64,000 nucleotides of DNA, taken from positions 62,001 through 126,000 of the forward strand of contig NZ_JAUQSY010000003.1 of the NCBI RefSeq assembly GCF_030580865.1. The letters are read 5' to 3'. Position numbers and translations under genes: made by a program. Positions 49,229 to 57,773 of the stretch are shown one piece after another (positions within the stretch are counted from its first letter, which is position 1; each line of letters starts with the position of its first letter). This stretch comes from Hymenobacter aranciens. GTDB taxonomy: Bacteria; Bacteroidota; Bacteroidia; Cytophagales; Hymenobacteraceae. The notes beneath the pieces are model-generated. The model searched no databases, was not told where the DNA came from, and saw only the letters and a list, made by a program, of their open reading frames with translations.

Positions 49229-51193
49229 CTACCGCTGCTTTCTGATTTTCAGCTTCTCGGCCTGCTTTTCCAGCATCTGCTGGTGTAGCTCGCGCAACTG
49301 CGCATACTCGGCGGCGGCGTACACGGGCTTCCGTAGCGTGAGGCGGCTGCTGAGCTGCAGGGTGTTGCCGGTGGCCGTCACGCTGCAGGCGAAGCGGCCG
49401 CCGTTGTCGGGCAGGTCCACGGCTTTCGATTTGGGCACGGCCACCAGCGTGTAGCCGGGCGGCAAAGTCAGGGTCACGAGCAGGGTTTCTTCCTGCCCGG
49501 TCCCGAAATCGACCGGGTAAAGCCGACTTTCGGCCAGAAAGGGATTGCGGCCGGGCCCGAAATCGCGCAGCGGACTCAGATAGATAACGTCGAGCGGCCG
49601 GTCGCTTTCGGCCTCCAGCCCGAAGCGGTAATCCACGCTGAGCGGCAGCTGGGCACTGTCGCGGTTGGCGATTACGGCGTTGCTCACGGTCATAGTAGGG
49701 CGGTAGCGGTTCAGGTTTTTAACAAATTTCTGCTCGCCGCCCTGAACCAGGAATTCGCGGGCTTCGGCCCCGGCGTACCCGGCAAGCTCATCGTGCGTCT
49801 CGCCGCTGTAAGCGCCGTCGGGCGCCAGGCGCAGCTGCACCCGCCGCAGCTGCACGTGGCGGTGCCGGGGCTTCACCGCCACCCAGCGCGAGGTGCCGGC
49901 GCGCTCGCCCAGCAGCCGGCCCTGCTGGTTGAGGCATTCGTTGGGCAGCAGGTCGTAGGGCAGCTGCGGGTTGGTGGCGTCGAGCAACACTTCCTCGCCG
50001 TCGGGCAGCTGCACGTGGGCCACCACGTAGTTGAACTGCGAAAGCTGCGGCGTGCCCAGCTGCACGCGGCCGTGGCTGCGGGTGCTCAGCAGCAGCGGGT
50101 TGGCCACAAAGCCGGCGGCCCGCAAGGCAGCCACCAGCAGCAGGTTAACGGTGGCGGCGTTGCCCTGGTGGGTTTCCTGGTAGCTGCGGCGCAGCGGCTC
50201 GCTCACCAGCAGGCCCGGTTGGTCATTGCATCTCACGGCGCTGGTTATCAGGGTTCGTACGGCGGCCAGCCGCTGGTGGGCATTAGTGGGCGTGGCGGCG
50301 GGCAGCCGCGCTACGTCGGTTTTCAGGAAGGCCGTTTGGCCGAGCTCATGCCCGAATTCCTCGTGCCGTAGCAGCAGGGCGTCGATATGCTCCCAGGTGT
50401 CAGTGATGCCATTGCGGGCGTGGTCGGCCAGTTCAAAGCTCAGCTCGTCCACGTAGTCGGCGGTGGTGGTCATGTAAGGCTCGCGGCGCAGGGCAGGTAC
50501 GTTCTGCATGGCCCAGCGGTAGCGTGGCAGCAGCCCCTGCTCGTCGGCCCGCTCTTCGATGGCCAGCGGCTGGGTGCGCTGCACAAACATCTTGTAGTTA
50601 AACCGATGCGGAATCACGGCGCGGTACTCACTCCAGCGCGTCGGGATGCTGGTCTGAAACTGCCAGCCCCGAAACCGTATCACGTAATCCGACAGCAGCG
50701 AATAGCTGAACTCAATCACCGAGCCCTCGCGCACGTTGGGCAGCGCAAATTTGTAGAGCGAATACTGGTCGGTCACCTTCTCCAGAAACGCGCTGCTGGC
50801 CACCAGCTTGTCCTGCGTCACTTTGCCCGCTACCAGGTTGTAGGTCAGGCCGCGCAGCTCCGTCACTTGCTCGGTTTGGCCGGGCATGCCGTGCCGGAGC
50901 AGCACTTCTACCTTCGCCCAGTCGAAGCCCGCTTTTTTCAGAATCTTGATGCGCGTAATCCGGTCGAAGCGCAGCTGTACTTTCTGGGCATCCTCGCGCA
51001 CGATGCTGCTTTTGCCGTAGTTGCACAGTATCACCGCCGCCGCGGCCGTATCGGCCGCGAAGGGGGCTGCCGTGAGGTACTGGGGCTCCAACTGACCGAA
51101 GGTAATGGGGTCGGGCTGGGCCTGGGTAGGGTGGGCGAGGAAGAAACTGAACAGAACCCAGAGGGCAGTCTGAAAGAAGCGTAAGCAGGGCAA
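49229..51193 (-). CDS. DUF3857/transglutaminase-like protein, catalytic Cys replaced
   Basis: 654 residues if the TTG at 51193 is used; this follows the -7 box at 51231-51224 and gives a good signal peptide (LPCLRFFQTALWVLFSFFLA). An ATG at 51253 is possible but lies upstream of that box. Domains as in the paralogue at 47145: FALPNVREGSVIEFSYSL, then HQGNAATVNLLLVAAL with Ala for Cys. Identical C-terminal motif EKQAEKLKIRKQR. First gene of the three-gene set. Confidence 0.8.
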   Translation of the reverse strand: MPCLRFFQTALWVLFSFFLAHPTQAQPDPITFGQLEPQYLTAAPFAADTAAAAVILCNYGKSSIVREDAQKVQLRFDRITRIKILKKAGFDWAKVEVLLRHGMPGQTEQVTELRGLTYNLVAGKVTQDKLVASSAFLEKVTDQYSLYKFALPNVREGSVIEFSYSLLSDYVIRFRGWQFQTSIPTRWSEYRAVIPHRFNYKMFVQRTQPLAIEERADEQGLLPRYRWAMQNVPALRREPYMTTTADYVDELSFELADHARNGITDTWEHIDALLLRHEEFGHELGQTAFLKTDVARLPAATPTNAHQRLAAVRTLITSAVRCNDQPGLLVSEPLRRSYQETHQGNAATVNLLLVAALRAAGFVANPLLLSTRSHGRVQLGTPQLSQFNYVVAHVQLPDGEEVLLDATNPQLPYDLLPNECLNQQGRLLGERAGTSRWVAVKPRHRHVQLRRVQLRLAPDGAYSGETHDELAGYAGAEAREFLVQGGEQKFVKNLNRYRPTMTVSNAVIANRDSAQLPLSVDYRFGLEAESDRPLDVIYLSPLRDFGPGRNPFLAESRLYPVDFGTGQEETLLVTLTLPPGYTLVAVPKSKAVDLPDNGGRFACSVTATGNTLQLSSRLTLRKPVYAAAEYAQLRELHQQMLEKQAEKLKIRKQR

Positions 51194-51223
51194 AGCGGTA
51201 GAAGTGAAGTTCTGATGAATCTT

Positions 51224-51231
51224 CAAAGTTA
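51224..51231 (-). promoter_or_regulatory. TAnnTTTG -7 box of the DUF3857 cluster
   Basis: On the minus strand TAACTTTG is a perfect match, 30 bp before the TTG start at 51193. Confidence 0.55.
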
Positions 51232-51309
51232 CGGAATGCCCACGGTGGCCCACGCCTACCTTCGGATATAGCCCGCGAGTCTGTCAGCCCTTATACGGCG
51301 CAATTTGGC

Positions 51310-52527
51310 TTACAAAGCTCGCGCTACATCGCGCCGTAGCGCCAGCAAATAACCCAGCGCCAGCACCACGCAGCCCAGGCTCATGCCGTGCACCCAAGGC
51401 AGCCGGGCCGGGTGGTTGTCGAAAATCCAGCCCGCCAGCAGCGCGCCCAGCCCGATGCCTACTTCCAGGGCAATGTACATGGTGGCCACGCCGCGCCCCC
51501 GGTGCTCGGGGTGGCTCAGGTCGATGGTCCAGGCGTAGAGCGTGGGCGAGTTGAGCCCCGTGCCCAGCCCAAAAATCACCGCCGCCGCCAGAAACACCGG
51601 CACCGACGGCGACCACACCAGCAGCGCCAGCCCCAGGCCCAGTACGGCCGTGCTCCAGCGCAGCACCGGCACCCGCCCGTGGGTGTCGGAAGCACGGCCC
51701 GCCACCAGCCGCACCGCCAGCGACGCCACCGTGTAGCAGATGTAAAACAGGCCCTTGCCTTCGCCGGTGAGGCCCAGCAGGCGGCTTTGGTCGGGCACCA
51801 CCGTCAGCAGCGCGCCGTAGGGGAAGAGGTTGAGCAGCGTCACCACGGCCGGGGCCGTCACGCGGGGTTCCAGCACCTCCTTCCACTTCAGCTTCAGCAG
51901 CCCCCAGTGGAAGCGCTGCCGCTGCGCCACGGGCAGCGTTTCGGTGAGCGTGCCCTGCACCAACAGCGACAGCAGCGCCGCCCCGCTGGAGCAGTAAAAC
52001 ATGGTATTCAGCGAGAAATGCGTGGCTACCCACGAGCCGAAGGCCGGCCCCACGGCCATGCCCAGGCTGCCCGTCACGCCCAGCAGGCCCATGGCCTCGC
52101 CGCGCCGCTCCACCGGCACAATGTCGGCAATGAAGGCCGCCGTGCCCGTGGGCTTAAACCCCGTGCTGAAGCCGTGCAGCAGCCGCAGCCCCAGAAACCC
52201 CGTGACCGTGAGGGCCCAGGGATAGAAAAACCCGCACACAAAGCACACCAGCGAGCCAAACACCATCACCGGAATGCGCCCCACGGTATCGGCCAGCTTC
52301 CCCGAAAATGGCCGCGACAAGCCCGCCGTGAGCGTAAACAAGGCAATAATAAACCCCTTGTAGTCGGCCCCGTGCAGCGGCTGCCCGCTCCAGCCCGTGC
52401 CGCCCAGGCGGCTGAGGTGGTCGGGGAGCTCGGGCAGTAAGAGGTTGAAGCTAAGGAAAAACAGAAAGGACGACAAACACATCAGCCAGAAGCCTAATGT
52501 GTACGTGCGGGCAGGGGGAGTCGGCAT
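51310..52527 (-). CDS. MFS transporter
   Basis: A 405-residue major-facilitator protein with twelve predicted helices. The loop 2-3 motif is GKLADTVGRIPVMVFGSL and the equivalent in the second half is GRASDTHGRVPVLRW. The substrate cannot be told from sequence; family members of this type export drugs or small metabolites. A near-consensus -7 box ends 8 bp before the start codon. Confidence 0.9.
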   Translation of the reverse strand: MPTPPARTYTLGFWLMCLSSFLFFLSFNLLLPELPDHLSRLGGTGWSGQPLHGADYKGFIIALFTLTAGLSRPFSGKLADTVGRIPVMVFGSLVCFVCGFFYPWALTVTGFLGLRLLHGFSTGFKPTGTAAFIADIVPVERRGEAMGLLGVTGSLGMAVGPAFGSWVATHFSLNTMFYCSSGAALLSLLVQGTLTETLPVAQRQRFHWGLLKLKWKEVLEPRVTAPAVVTLLNLFPYGALLTVVPDQSRLLGLTGEGKGLFYICYTVASLAVRLVAGRASDTHGRVPVLRWSTAVLGLGLALLVWSPSVPVFLAAAVIFGLGTGLNSPTLYAWTIDLSHPEHRGRGVATMYIALEVGIGLGALLAGWIFDNHPARLPWVHGMSLGCVVLALGYLLALRRDVARAL

Positions 52528-52535
52528 GAGTGCCG

Positions 52536-52543
52536 CAAAGGTC
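52536..52543 (-). promoter_or_regulatory. Near-consensus -7 box at the MFS gene start
   Basis: Minus-strand GACCTTTG matches the TAnnTTTG box at 7 of 8 positions and ends 8 bp before the ATG at 52527, again predicting a very short or absent leader. Confidence 0.4.
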
Positions 52544-52635
52544 GGGAGGAAGTGGGGTTGGTGTAGCTTGAAAAGCTCCCGTTGCTCCCGAAACAGCTGG
52601 TACGGCGCTTGTATGCTAGCGAATGCTTTAGTTGC

Positions 52636-52773
52636 CTACTTCGCAACCGCCTCCCGCGCCGCCTTAGCCGCCCCGGGCTGCGCGCGGGGCTTCCGGTGCG
52701 TTACGGCCCAGATAACAATGCCGATAACCACGCCAATGAGAAGGGCTCGGAAAATGGGGGAGTTTGTATTCAT
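52636..52773 (-). CDS. Small membrane protein (45 aa)
   Basis: An ATG-to-TAG frame: MNTNSPIFRALLIGVVIGIV and on into WAVTHRK, one membrane helix (residues ~8-24) followed by a basic, Ala-rich tail (PRAQPGAAKAAREAVAK). Composition fits a real single-span protein. Below the size usually reported; function unknown. Confidence 0.5.
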   Translation of the reverse strand: MNTNSPIFRALLIGVVIGIVIWAVTHRKPRAQPGAAKAAREAVAK

Positions 52774-52848
52774 CAGGTTAAGTCAGTTGGGGCTGCCGCG
52801 TAGCAGGGGGACTTTTTTACCATGCTGGTTTTGTGTTGACTAACGGCT

Positions 52849-53298
52849 TTAGTGCAGTTCCGTTCGGTACCAGCTGGCTATTCCATTAGGGAATGAAAGA
52901 GGAGAAGGCAGGTACTGATAAGGGCTTTGCAGCGTCAGGCGGTGGTCGGTGAGTTCGGTGATGGTGTAGGGCATCGGACCGGCAGAGCCCTGCCAGCGCA
53001 ATACAGTGTATCACCTTGCTGGCGACAGGGGGGTGATGCTGTTCACATTGCCTGCGGTGTCGGTGTAGCTCATGGTGGAATCCGCAATGACCGTAGCGGC
53101 GCCGGGCCTCGACGCGAACGTAGTCCGGTCGATATAGACGTAATCGCGGCTGTAGTAACGTTCCTCCGAGCCCTCATTGGTCCAGCGTCCTTGCAGGGTG
53201 GTGGCAGCAGCGACCGGCTTGGGGTCGTTGCTGCTCGAACACCCCGAGGCGGCAAGAGCGAAGCCCGCAACCAGAACGTATTGTAAGCGGAAGGCCAT
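52849..53298 (-). pseudogene. Lipocalin-like lipoprotein gene interrupted by an in-frame TGA
   Basis: The frame starts with a lipoprotein signal (MAFRLQYVLVAGFALAASGC) and runs to a TGA at 53013-53011 after ITPLSPAR. The same frame continues at once with YTVLRWQGSAGPMPYTITEL, TDHRLTLQSPYQYLPS and a natural stop at 52851-52849, together 149 codons, a normal length for small Bacteroidota lipocalin-like lipoproteins. A TGG-to-TGA change would explain it. Alternatively the 95-residue first part is the functional protein. Confidence 0.7.
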
Positions 53299-53367
53299 GT
53301 AAACAGGTTAATTAGGGCGTTGGCACCCGCTCCCCCGCGCTGGAGGATTCAGGCGCTGCAGCGGTAG

Positions 53368-53958
53368 TTAAAAGTCACTTGGGTCTTTGCCTTTAGCCTG
53401 CAGGGCGGCGTCGAGGCTGGCGATTTCGGCTTGCACCTGCTGGTCAACCTTGGCCAGGGTGGCGGCCCAGGCCTTCTTGCTGAAGCCGGGGATGGGCGCG
53501 GCGGGGTCGAGCGGGAAACGGGTGACGTCGCGGGAACTGACGCCCTTGAGCGACAAGTCCGTGAGCACGTATTTGTAGCGGCCGTCCTTGAGGTAGAGAC
53601 TCAGGGTTTGCTCAAGCAGCATGGTAGATGGCTGGGGCACACCGAGCATGGCCATGCCCACGTTGGGAGCCGCGAGCGTTACTACCATAAAGCCTTTGGC
53701 GACAAGCTTGCCTTGCTCGGCGTCCTTAAGCTGCACGGCGTCGTTGGCCGACTGGTAGGTTCTGGCCATCCACTCCAAGCCCCGGGCGTAGAGCTGGGCT
53801 TTCGTGGCACCGGGCGCTTCAACTACGCCGGTGTAGGTGACGGCCCGGGTATCGGGGTCGACGGGCAGCACTGGAACGGACGCATCGGCCTTTGCCTTTT
53901 GGGCCCGGGCGATGGGAGCGGCCAGGAGCAGCACCCCGATAAGTAGAGCATGCTTCAT
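53368..53958 (-). CDS. DUF4468 domain-containing exported protein
   Basis: A 196-residue protein with a signal peptide (MKHALLIGVLLLAAPIARAQ). The segment VDPDTRAVTYTGVVEAPGAT, then LYARGLEWMARTYQSA and EQGKLVAKGF, is the DUF4468 (TBP-like fold) pattern. The C-terminal ~50 residues form a helix rich in Ala/Gln. Periplasmic; role unknown. Confidence 0.8.
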   Translation of the reverse strand: MKHALLIGVLLLAAPIARAQKAKADASVPVLPVDPDTRAVTYTGVVEAPGATKAQLYARGLEWMARTYQSANDAVQLKDAEQGKLVAKGFMVVTLAAPNVGMAMLGVPQPSTMLLEQTLSLYLKDGRYKYVLTDLSLKGVSSRDVTRFPLDPAAPIPGFSKKAWAATLAKVDQQVQAEIASLDAALQAKGKDPSDF

Positions 53959-53970
53959 TTATTCAGTGGT

Positions 53971-54192
53971 TTAGCCTCCCGCGCCGGCGGCTTCAGGGGC
54001 TTCGGTGGGGAGTGGTGAGCGGGCATCTTGCGGCTGGCAAATGCTGCTGACAGCTCCGCCCGAGGAAGCGGCGTGCGGGCAGCCTGCGGCCGGCTGGCGG
54101 CGGGAGGCGTTGGGGCTTTGGGGGGTGGTGCGGCCGGCCCAGCACATGAAGAGCAGCAGGAGGAAGCCAAGGCCAAACAAGAGCTTGTTCAT
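53971..54192 (-). CDS. Small membrane-anchored protein (73 aa)
   Basis: 73 residues from the ATG at 54192: an N-terminal helix (MNKLLFGLGFLLLLFMCWAG) and a Pro/Ala/Cys-containing tail (GCPHAASSGGAVSSICQPQ). The Cys at residue 17 does not fit a lipobox well. The tail's low-complexity character leaves some doubt that this is a conserved gene. Confidence 0.45.
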   Translation of the reverse strand: MNKLLFGLGFLLLLFMCWAGRTTPQSPNASRRQPAAGCPHAASSGGAVSSICQPQDARSPLPTEAPEAAGAGG

Positions 54193-54224
54193 AGAAAAAT
54201 TAATGAGCTGCACCCACCGGCTCC

Positions 54225-54401
54225 TCACCGGTTCAGGTATCCCCGCACATCCACCGCCAGCACGCCCACGGCGAGCACGGCGTTACGCAGCCGGGTTTCG
54301 GTGCAGTTCAGGGTGTGGCACCAGTAATTGACCTCGTTGGTGGAGAGGACGTTTACGCGGGCGGGGTCGGCGGGGGGGGGAGTGGTGTGGGGGCTGGACA
54401 T
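54225..54401 (-). CDS. DUF3606 domain protein (58 aa)
   Basis: An ATG-to-TGA frame of 58 residues: a Pro-rich start, then VNVLSTNEVNYWCHTLNCTE, TRLRNAVLAVG and VLAVDVRGYLNR, matching the small DUF3606 family (V-n-V...y-W...L-x-x-x-x-x-L-x-x-A-V-x-x-V-G...V-x-x-Y-L). Cytoplasmic; function unknown. Confidence 0.75.
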   Translation of the reverse strand: MSSPHTTPPPADPARVNVLSTNEVNYWCHTLNCTETRLRNAVLAVGVLAVDVRGYLNR

Positions 54402-54516
54402 GGTAGAAAGATAATGAGAAAGCCGCGGGAGCGGCAGCCCCGGCTTCGGGCGCCCTATCCTGATTTTGACTTTGAGTAAGGTAAAAGCTTAGAGCCGGGC
54501 GCCCTGCGGTGGCGGC

Positions 54517-55620
54517 TTACTTCGCGGGCGTTTCGTTTTTCGCCAGGTAGGCGGCCGTCAATTTCAGGGTGCCCTTGTAGGCCTCGTACAGCTGGGTCGA
54601 AGCAACTACGCGGTTGTTGTAGCTCTGCATTTCCTTGTCGATGCTGCGCACGGCGGCTTTCACTTCGCTCCGGAGGGCTTTTTGGTCGCTGGCTGGGTTG
54701 GCCACGGCCCTTGCTGCCAGGGCGTTAAATGCGCGCACGGCTTCGGCCAGCTGGGCGCCGGCCGCCAGCTTGTCGGCCTGCGCGGCGGCGCCGATGAGCT
54801 GGGTGGCCGTGGCCTGGTCGAAGGTGTCGTTGGCCAGCATCTCGTCGAGCCGGCCGATAGCAAAGGGGGCAGGCACCGGCGTGGCCCCGGCAAGGTCGTA
54901 GCCCAGCAGCTCGCCCGTGAGCGTGGCCAGCGCATTGCTGTGTGCCACTAGCTTACCGCGCAGCTGCGGGCCATCCTGCTGGCTCCACCAGGAACTGCTC
55001 TGCAGCTCCTGGCTGATGTTGTGCAGGTCTTCGAGGCCTTTCAGCGGCAGCGTCTGGGCCTGCAGGGCGCTGGTTATCTGGCCCGGCAGAAACACATCCT
55101 GGTAGTTTTTCACCGTGAGCCGGGTGAGCTGCCGGGCGTCTTCTTTTTGCTGGGCGGCCGCCTGCTGGGCATCGGCAGCGGGCTGCTCCAGGCGCTTGCG
55201 CTGTTGGGTCTCGCTCAGCTGCGCCACCTGTTCGGTGGCTTTCTGCTCGGCCAGGCGCTGCAGGTTCTGGTCGGCGGCCAGCTGCTGCAGGCTGCGGCGG
55301 CGCTGCAGGGCTTGTTGTTGGCGGGCCGCCATCTGCCACATCATCTGGCTTTGCTGCATCTGCTGCATGCGCGCCTGGTGCTGCTGCTGAGTCATCTGGT
55401 GGTAGCTCTGCGCCATCTGCATTTGCTGGGCCTGCTGTTTTTGAAACTGCTGGTGCGCCTGCTGCTGCGACTGCCGCTGCGCCTGCAAGCTATTATTGAG
55501 GTAGCTATTGTTGGGGGCAGGCGTGTAGAGGGGCCGGGTCGGGGTGGGGCTGTTCATGGGGCGATACTGCGCAACAGCCGACAGCGGCAGCAAAAGCAAT
55601 AGAAGTAGCGAGTGCTTCAT
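54517..55620 (-). CDS. Exported Gln-rich coiled-coil protein, paralogue A
   Basis: 367 residues from the ATG at 55620 (signal MKHSLLLLLLLPLSAVAQ). Residues ~45-150 are extremely Gln/Met-rich and helical (e.g. QQFQKQQAQQMQMAQSYHQ), predicted coiled coil. The second half is a helical domain with LTVKNYQDVFLPGQITSAL and GELLGYDLAGATPVPAPFAI, shared with the neighbour at 55733. Probably periplasmic. Confidence 0.7.
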   Translation of the reverse strand: MKHSLLLLLLLPLSAVAQYRPMNSPTPTRPLYTPAPNNSYLNNSLQAQRQSQQQAHQQFQKQQAQQMQMAQSYHQMTQQQHQARMQQMQQSQMMWQMAARQQQALQRRRSLQQLAADQNLQRLAEQKATEQVAQLSETQQRKRLEQPAADAQQAAAQQKEDARQLTRLTVKNYQDVFLPGQITSALQAQTLPLKGLEDLHNISQELQSSSWWSQQDGPQLRGKLVAHSNALATLTGELLGYDLAGATPVPAPFAIGRLDEMLANDTFDQATATQLIGAAAQADKLAAGAQLAEAVRAFNALAARAVANPASDQKALRSEVKAAVRSIDKEMQSYNNRVVASTQLYEAYKGTLKLTAAYLAKNETPAK

Positions 55621-55732
55621 AATAATAAGGGGGGCGGGGTTACTGGCCGCAGCTGCAAAAATACGCAGTAGATTTTCCGCAACTCGCGGCGGCAGCTTCG
55701 TTTTCAGGCCATAAGAATGAGCGCGGCCAGCA

Positions 55733-56761
55733 TCAGCCGCCGCTGGCCTGGGTGAGGTAGCTGGCCGTGGCCTGCAGCAGGCTCTGCTGCACCTGCAGCA
55801 GGCTACCGGCAGTGATAATGCGGGCGTTGTAGCGCTCCATTTCCTGGTTTGCAATCCGCACGCTCTCGCGTATTTCCTGCTGCCGGTTTTGCTGGGTTTC
55901 GGCGGCCGGCGGGGTAGTGGCCAGCGCCGCCACCTGGGCATTGAGCGACTGGAGGGCGGCTACCAGCGGCCCACTAGCGGCCAGCTTATCGGCTTGGTTG
56001 GCGCTGAGCAGCAGCTGGTCGGCCACCGACTGGTCGAAATAGCCCCGCGCCATGGGCACCTCGAAGCTGCTGGTGGCCAGCGGCAGCGGCGCCGGGGCTG
56101 GCAGGGTAATGTCGTAGCCCAGTAGCTCGCTGGCGAGCGTGGTCAGGGTTTGGCTGTGCGCCGCCAGGGCTGCGGGCGGCTTGCTCCACTCGGCTTTGCT
56201 TTGCAGGGCTTTGGTGGCCGCGTTCCAGTCCTGCTGCGCCCGGGCCGACAGCATCCGCGAGCGCAGAGCGCTGGTCAGGCGGCCGGGCAGGTACACCTCC
56301 CGGTAGTTTTCGACCAGCAGCTGGGTGAGCTGCTGCATATCCTGCCGCAGCTGCACCGTGGCCAGCTGCTCATCCTGGGCGGGGGCGGCCAGCCGCTTGC
56401 GCTGCTGCTCCCGCACGAGCTGGGTGTGCCGGGCGGCGGCTTGCTGCTCGGCCTCGGCCTGCCGCTTCTGCGCGGCGGCAATTTCCGGCGCCGACTGGCG
56501 GCGCAACGCCAGCTGCTGCTGCGTGGCTTCCTGCTGCAGCTGGGCCGGCTGCGGCTGGCTGGGGCGCCGGGCGCTGGCCGGGCGCTGCAGCTGCTTTTCC
56601 ATCATTCGGCGCTGAAATTCCCGCTCGGGGTAGTTGCGCTGCTGCTGCTGCACGCGGAAGTTATAGTTGGACTGAGAGGTCGTCGGGCGCGGGTTGAAGG
56701 TGCTCGACTGCGCCATCACGGGCAGCGGCAGGGCCAGCAGGAGGAGTAGGGAAAGTTTCAT
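55733..56761 (-). CDS. Exported Gln-rich coiled-coil protein, paralogue B
   Basis: 342 residues from the ATG at 56761 (signal MKLSLLLLLALPLPVMAQ). It shares with the downstream gene a Gln-rich first half, the motif LLVENYREVYLPGRLTSAL, SELLGYDITLPAPAPLPLAT, and a C-terminal pattern ending in YL-x-x. The two are tandem duplicates that have diverged mainly in the Gln-rich part. Confidence 0.7.
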   Translation of the reverse strand: MKLSLLLLLALPLPVMAQSSTFNPRPTTSQSNYNFRVQQQQRNYPEREFQRRMMEKQLQRPASARRPSQPQPAQLQQEATQQQLALRRQSAPEIAAAQKRQAEAEQQAAARHTQLVREQQRKRLAAPAQDEQLATVQLRQDMQQLTQLLVENYREVYLPGRLTSALRSRMLSARAQQDWNAATKALQSKAEWSKPPAALAAHSQTLTTLASELLGYDITLPAPAPLPLATSSFEVPMARGYFDQSVADQLLLSANQADKLAASGPLVAALQSLNAQVAALATTPPAAETQQNRQQEIRESVRIANQEMERYNARIITAGSLLQVQQSLLQATASYLTQASGG

Positions 56762-56857
56762 AGGCACTACAGATTCTACCCCTAAGTAAGGTGAAAGTTG
56801 GAAATCAGGCCCCAAACCAAGGGTCGCCGTCACGCCCCGGCCGGCCGCAGGCCGGCT

Positions 56858-57361
56858 TCAGTCCCGCAACCAGACCGCGCCCCGCAGCGTCAGAAAATAG
56901 CAAGCCACCACGCCCAGCGCATTGTAGGGCATCGACAGTAGCAGTATCAACCAGCCGATTAGCAAGCCATCCCCGGCGCCGATGAGCAGTACGGCCGGCC
57001 AGTTGGCGGGGAAATAGCCGGCCTGCATATCGTGCAGGTGCCACAGCGCCCCGCCCACCGGCGAGCTCAGCAGCACCGTACCCACCACCAGCAGGGCCGT
57101 GGCCCCGAGGCGCCGCCCCAGCGGCTGCCGGGCAATGGCCGGGGCGTGGCGGGCCGCCAGCAGGCCGTAGCAAAAGCAGCACACCGCAATGTAAGGCAGC
57201 GGGTGCCGGTCGTGGTAATCCAGCATCCGGTACCAGCTCCCGAATACCCGGTGGCCGGGCAGCAGCGCCCGCAGCAGGAAGTAGCCGGCCGTGGCCAGCG
57301 CCAGGCTGCTCAGCCAGAAGAACAATAGGCGCCGGCCGAACGCGCCAGTGGCGGCGCTCAT
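56858..57361 (-). CDS. Membrane protein of unknown function
   Basis: 167 residues with about four or five hydrophobic segments (~10-30, 50-65, 85-105, 122-140, 143-160). No recognisable family. Its start overlaps the stop of the STAS-like gene by 4 bp (ATGA), so it is translated in series with it. Confidence 0.6.
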   Translation of the reverse strand: MSAATGAFGRRLLFFWLSSLALATAGYFLLRALLPGHRVFGSWYRMLDYHDRHPLPYIAVCCFCYGLLAARHAPAIARQPLGRRLGATALLVVGTVLLSSPVGGALWHLHDMQAGYFPANWPAVLLIGAGDGLLIGWLILLLSMPYNALGVVACYFLTLRGAVWLRD

Positions 57362-57759
57362 TCGCCGGCGGCCCAGGCGCGGGCGGCCGTCAGGTCGTCG
57401 AAGCGGCGGATTTCGTAGCTGATGGCCGGCATCGCCCGCTCATACATGCCCGCAATAGTGCGGCGGTTTAGGGCATCCTCCGATTCGAGCAGGGCGAAGC
57501 GGCGCAGTCCCAGGTTTTCGAGCACCAGCAGCACTTCGTCGTGGGTCCATTCCAGGTCGCGGGGGCGCACGGCGCCCAGCTGGCGGTCGTCGGCAATCCA
57601 GCCCAGCACGCGGTGCTGGCGGGCAATTTCAACGGCTTGCTCGATGGCCGACCGGAAATCGGCGCTGGGGGCAAAGCCCAGCCAGTGCGTTTCGAGAGTC
57701 GGGATGGGGCCTTCGTGGAGGTTCACCTCCAGGTAAGGAAACGAAAGAACGGTGCGCAT
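57358..57759 (-). CDS. STAS/SpoIIAA-like protein, paralogue 1
   Basis: 133 residues from the ATG at 57759. Alternating strand-helix pattern with LEVNLHEGPIPTLETHWLGF, ARQHRVLGWIADDRQLGAVR and a C-terminal RRFDDLTAARAWAAGE, which resembles the 'DDLxxARAWL' ending of SpoIIAA-like STAS/SEC14 proteins. No signal peptide. 14 bp after its paralogue; the pair shares the core ...A-D-[DN]-R-L-x-A-[VL]-R... Confidence 0.6.
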   Translation of the reverse strand: MRTVLSFPYLEVNLHEGPIPTLETHWLGFAPSADFRSAIEQAVEIARQHRVLGWIADDRQLGAVRPRDLEWTHDEVLLVLENLGLRRFALLESEDALNRRTIAGMYERAMPAISYEIRRFDDLTAARAWAAGE

Positions 57760-57773
57760 GAGGACAAAGGGTG

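Noticed and set aside
51251..51262. A fifth operator copy (CTACC near 51256) upstream of the DUF3857 cluster
   Set aside because: Only one half-site matches and its distance to the -7 box is about 24 bp rather than 31-32.
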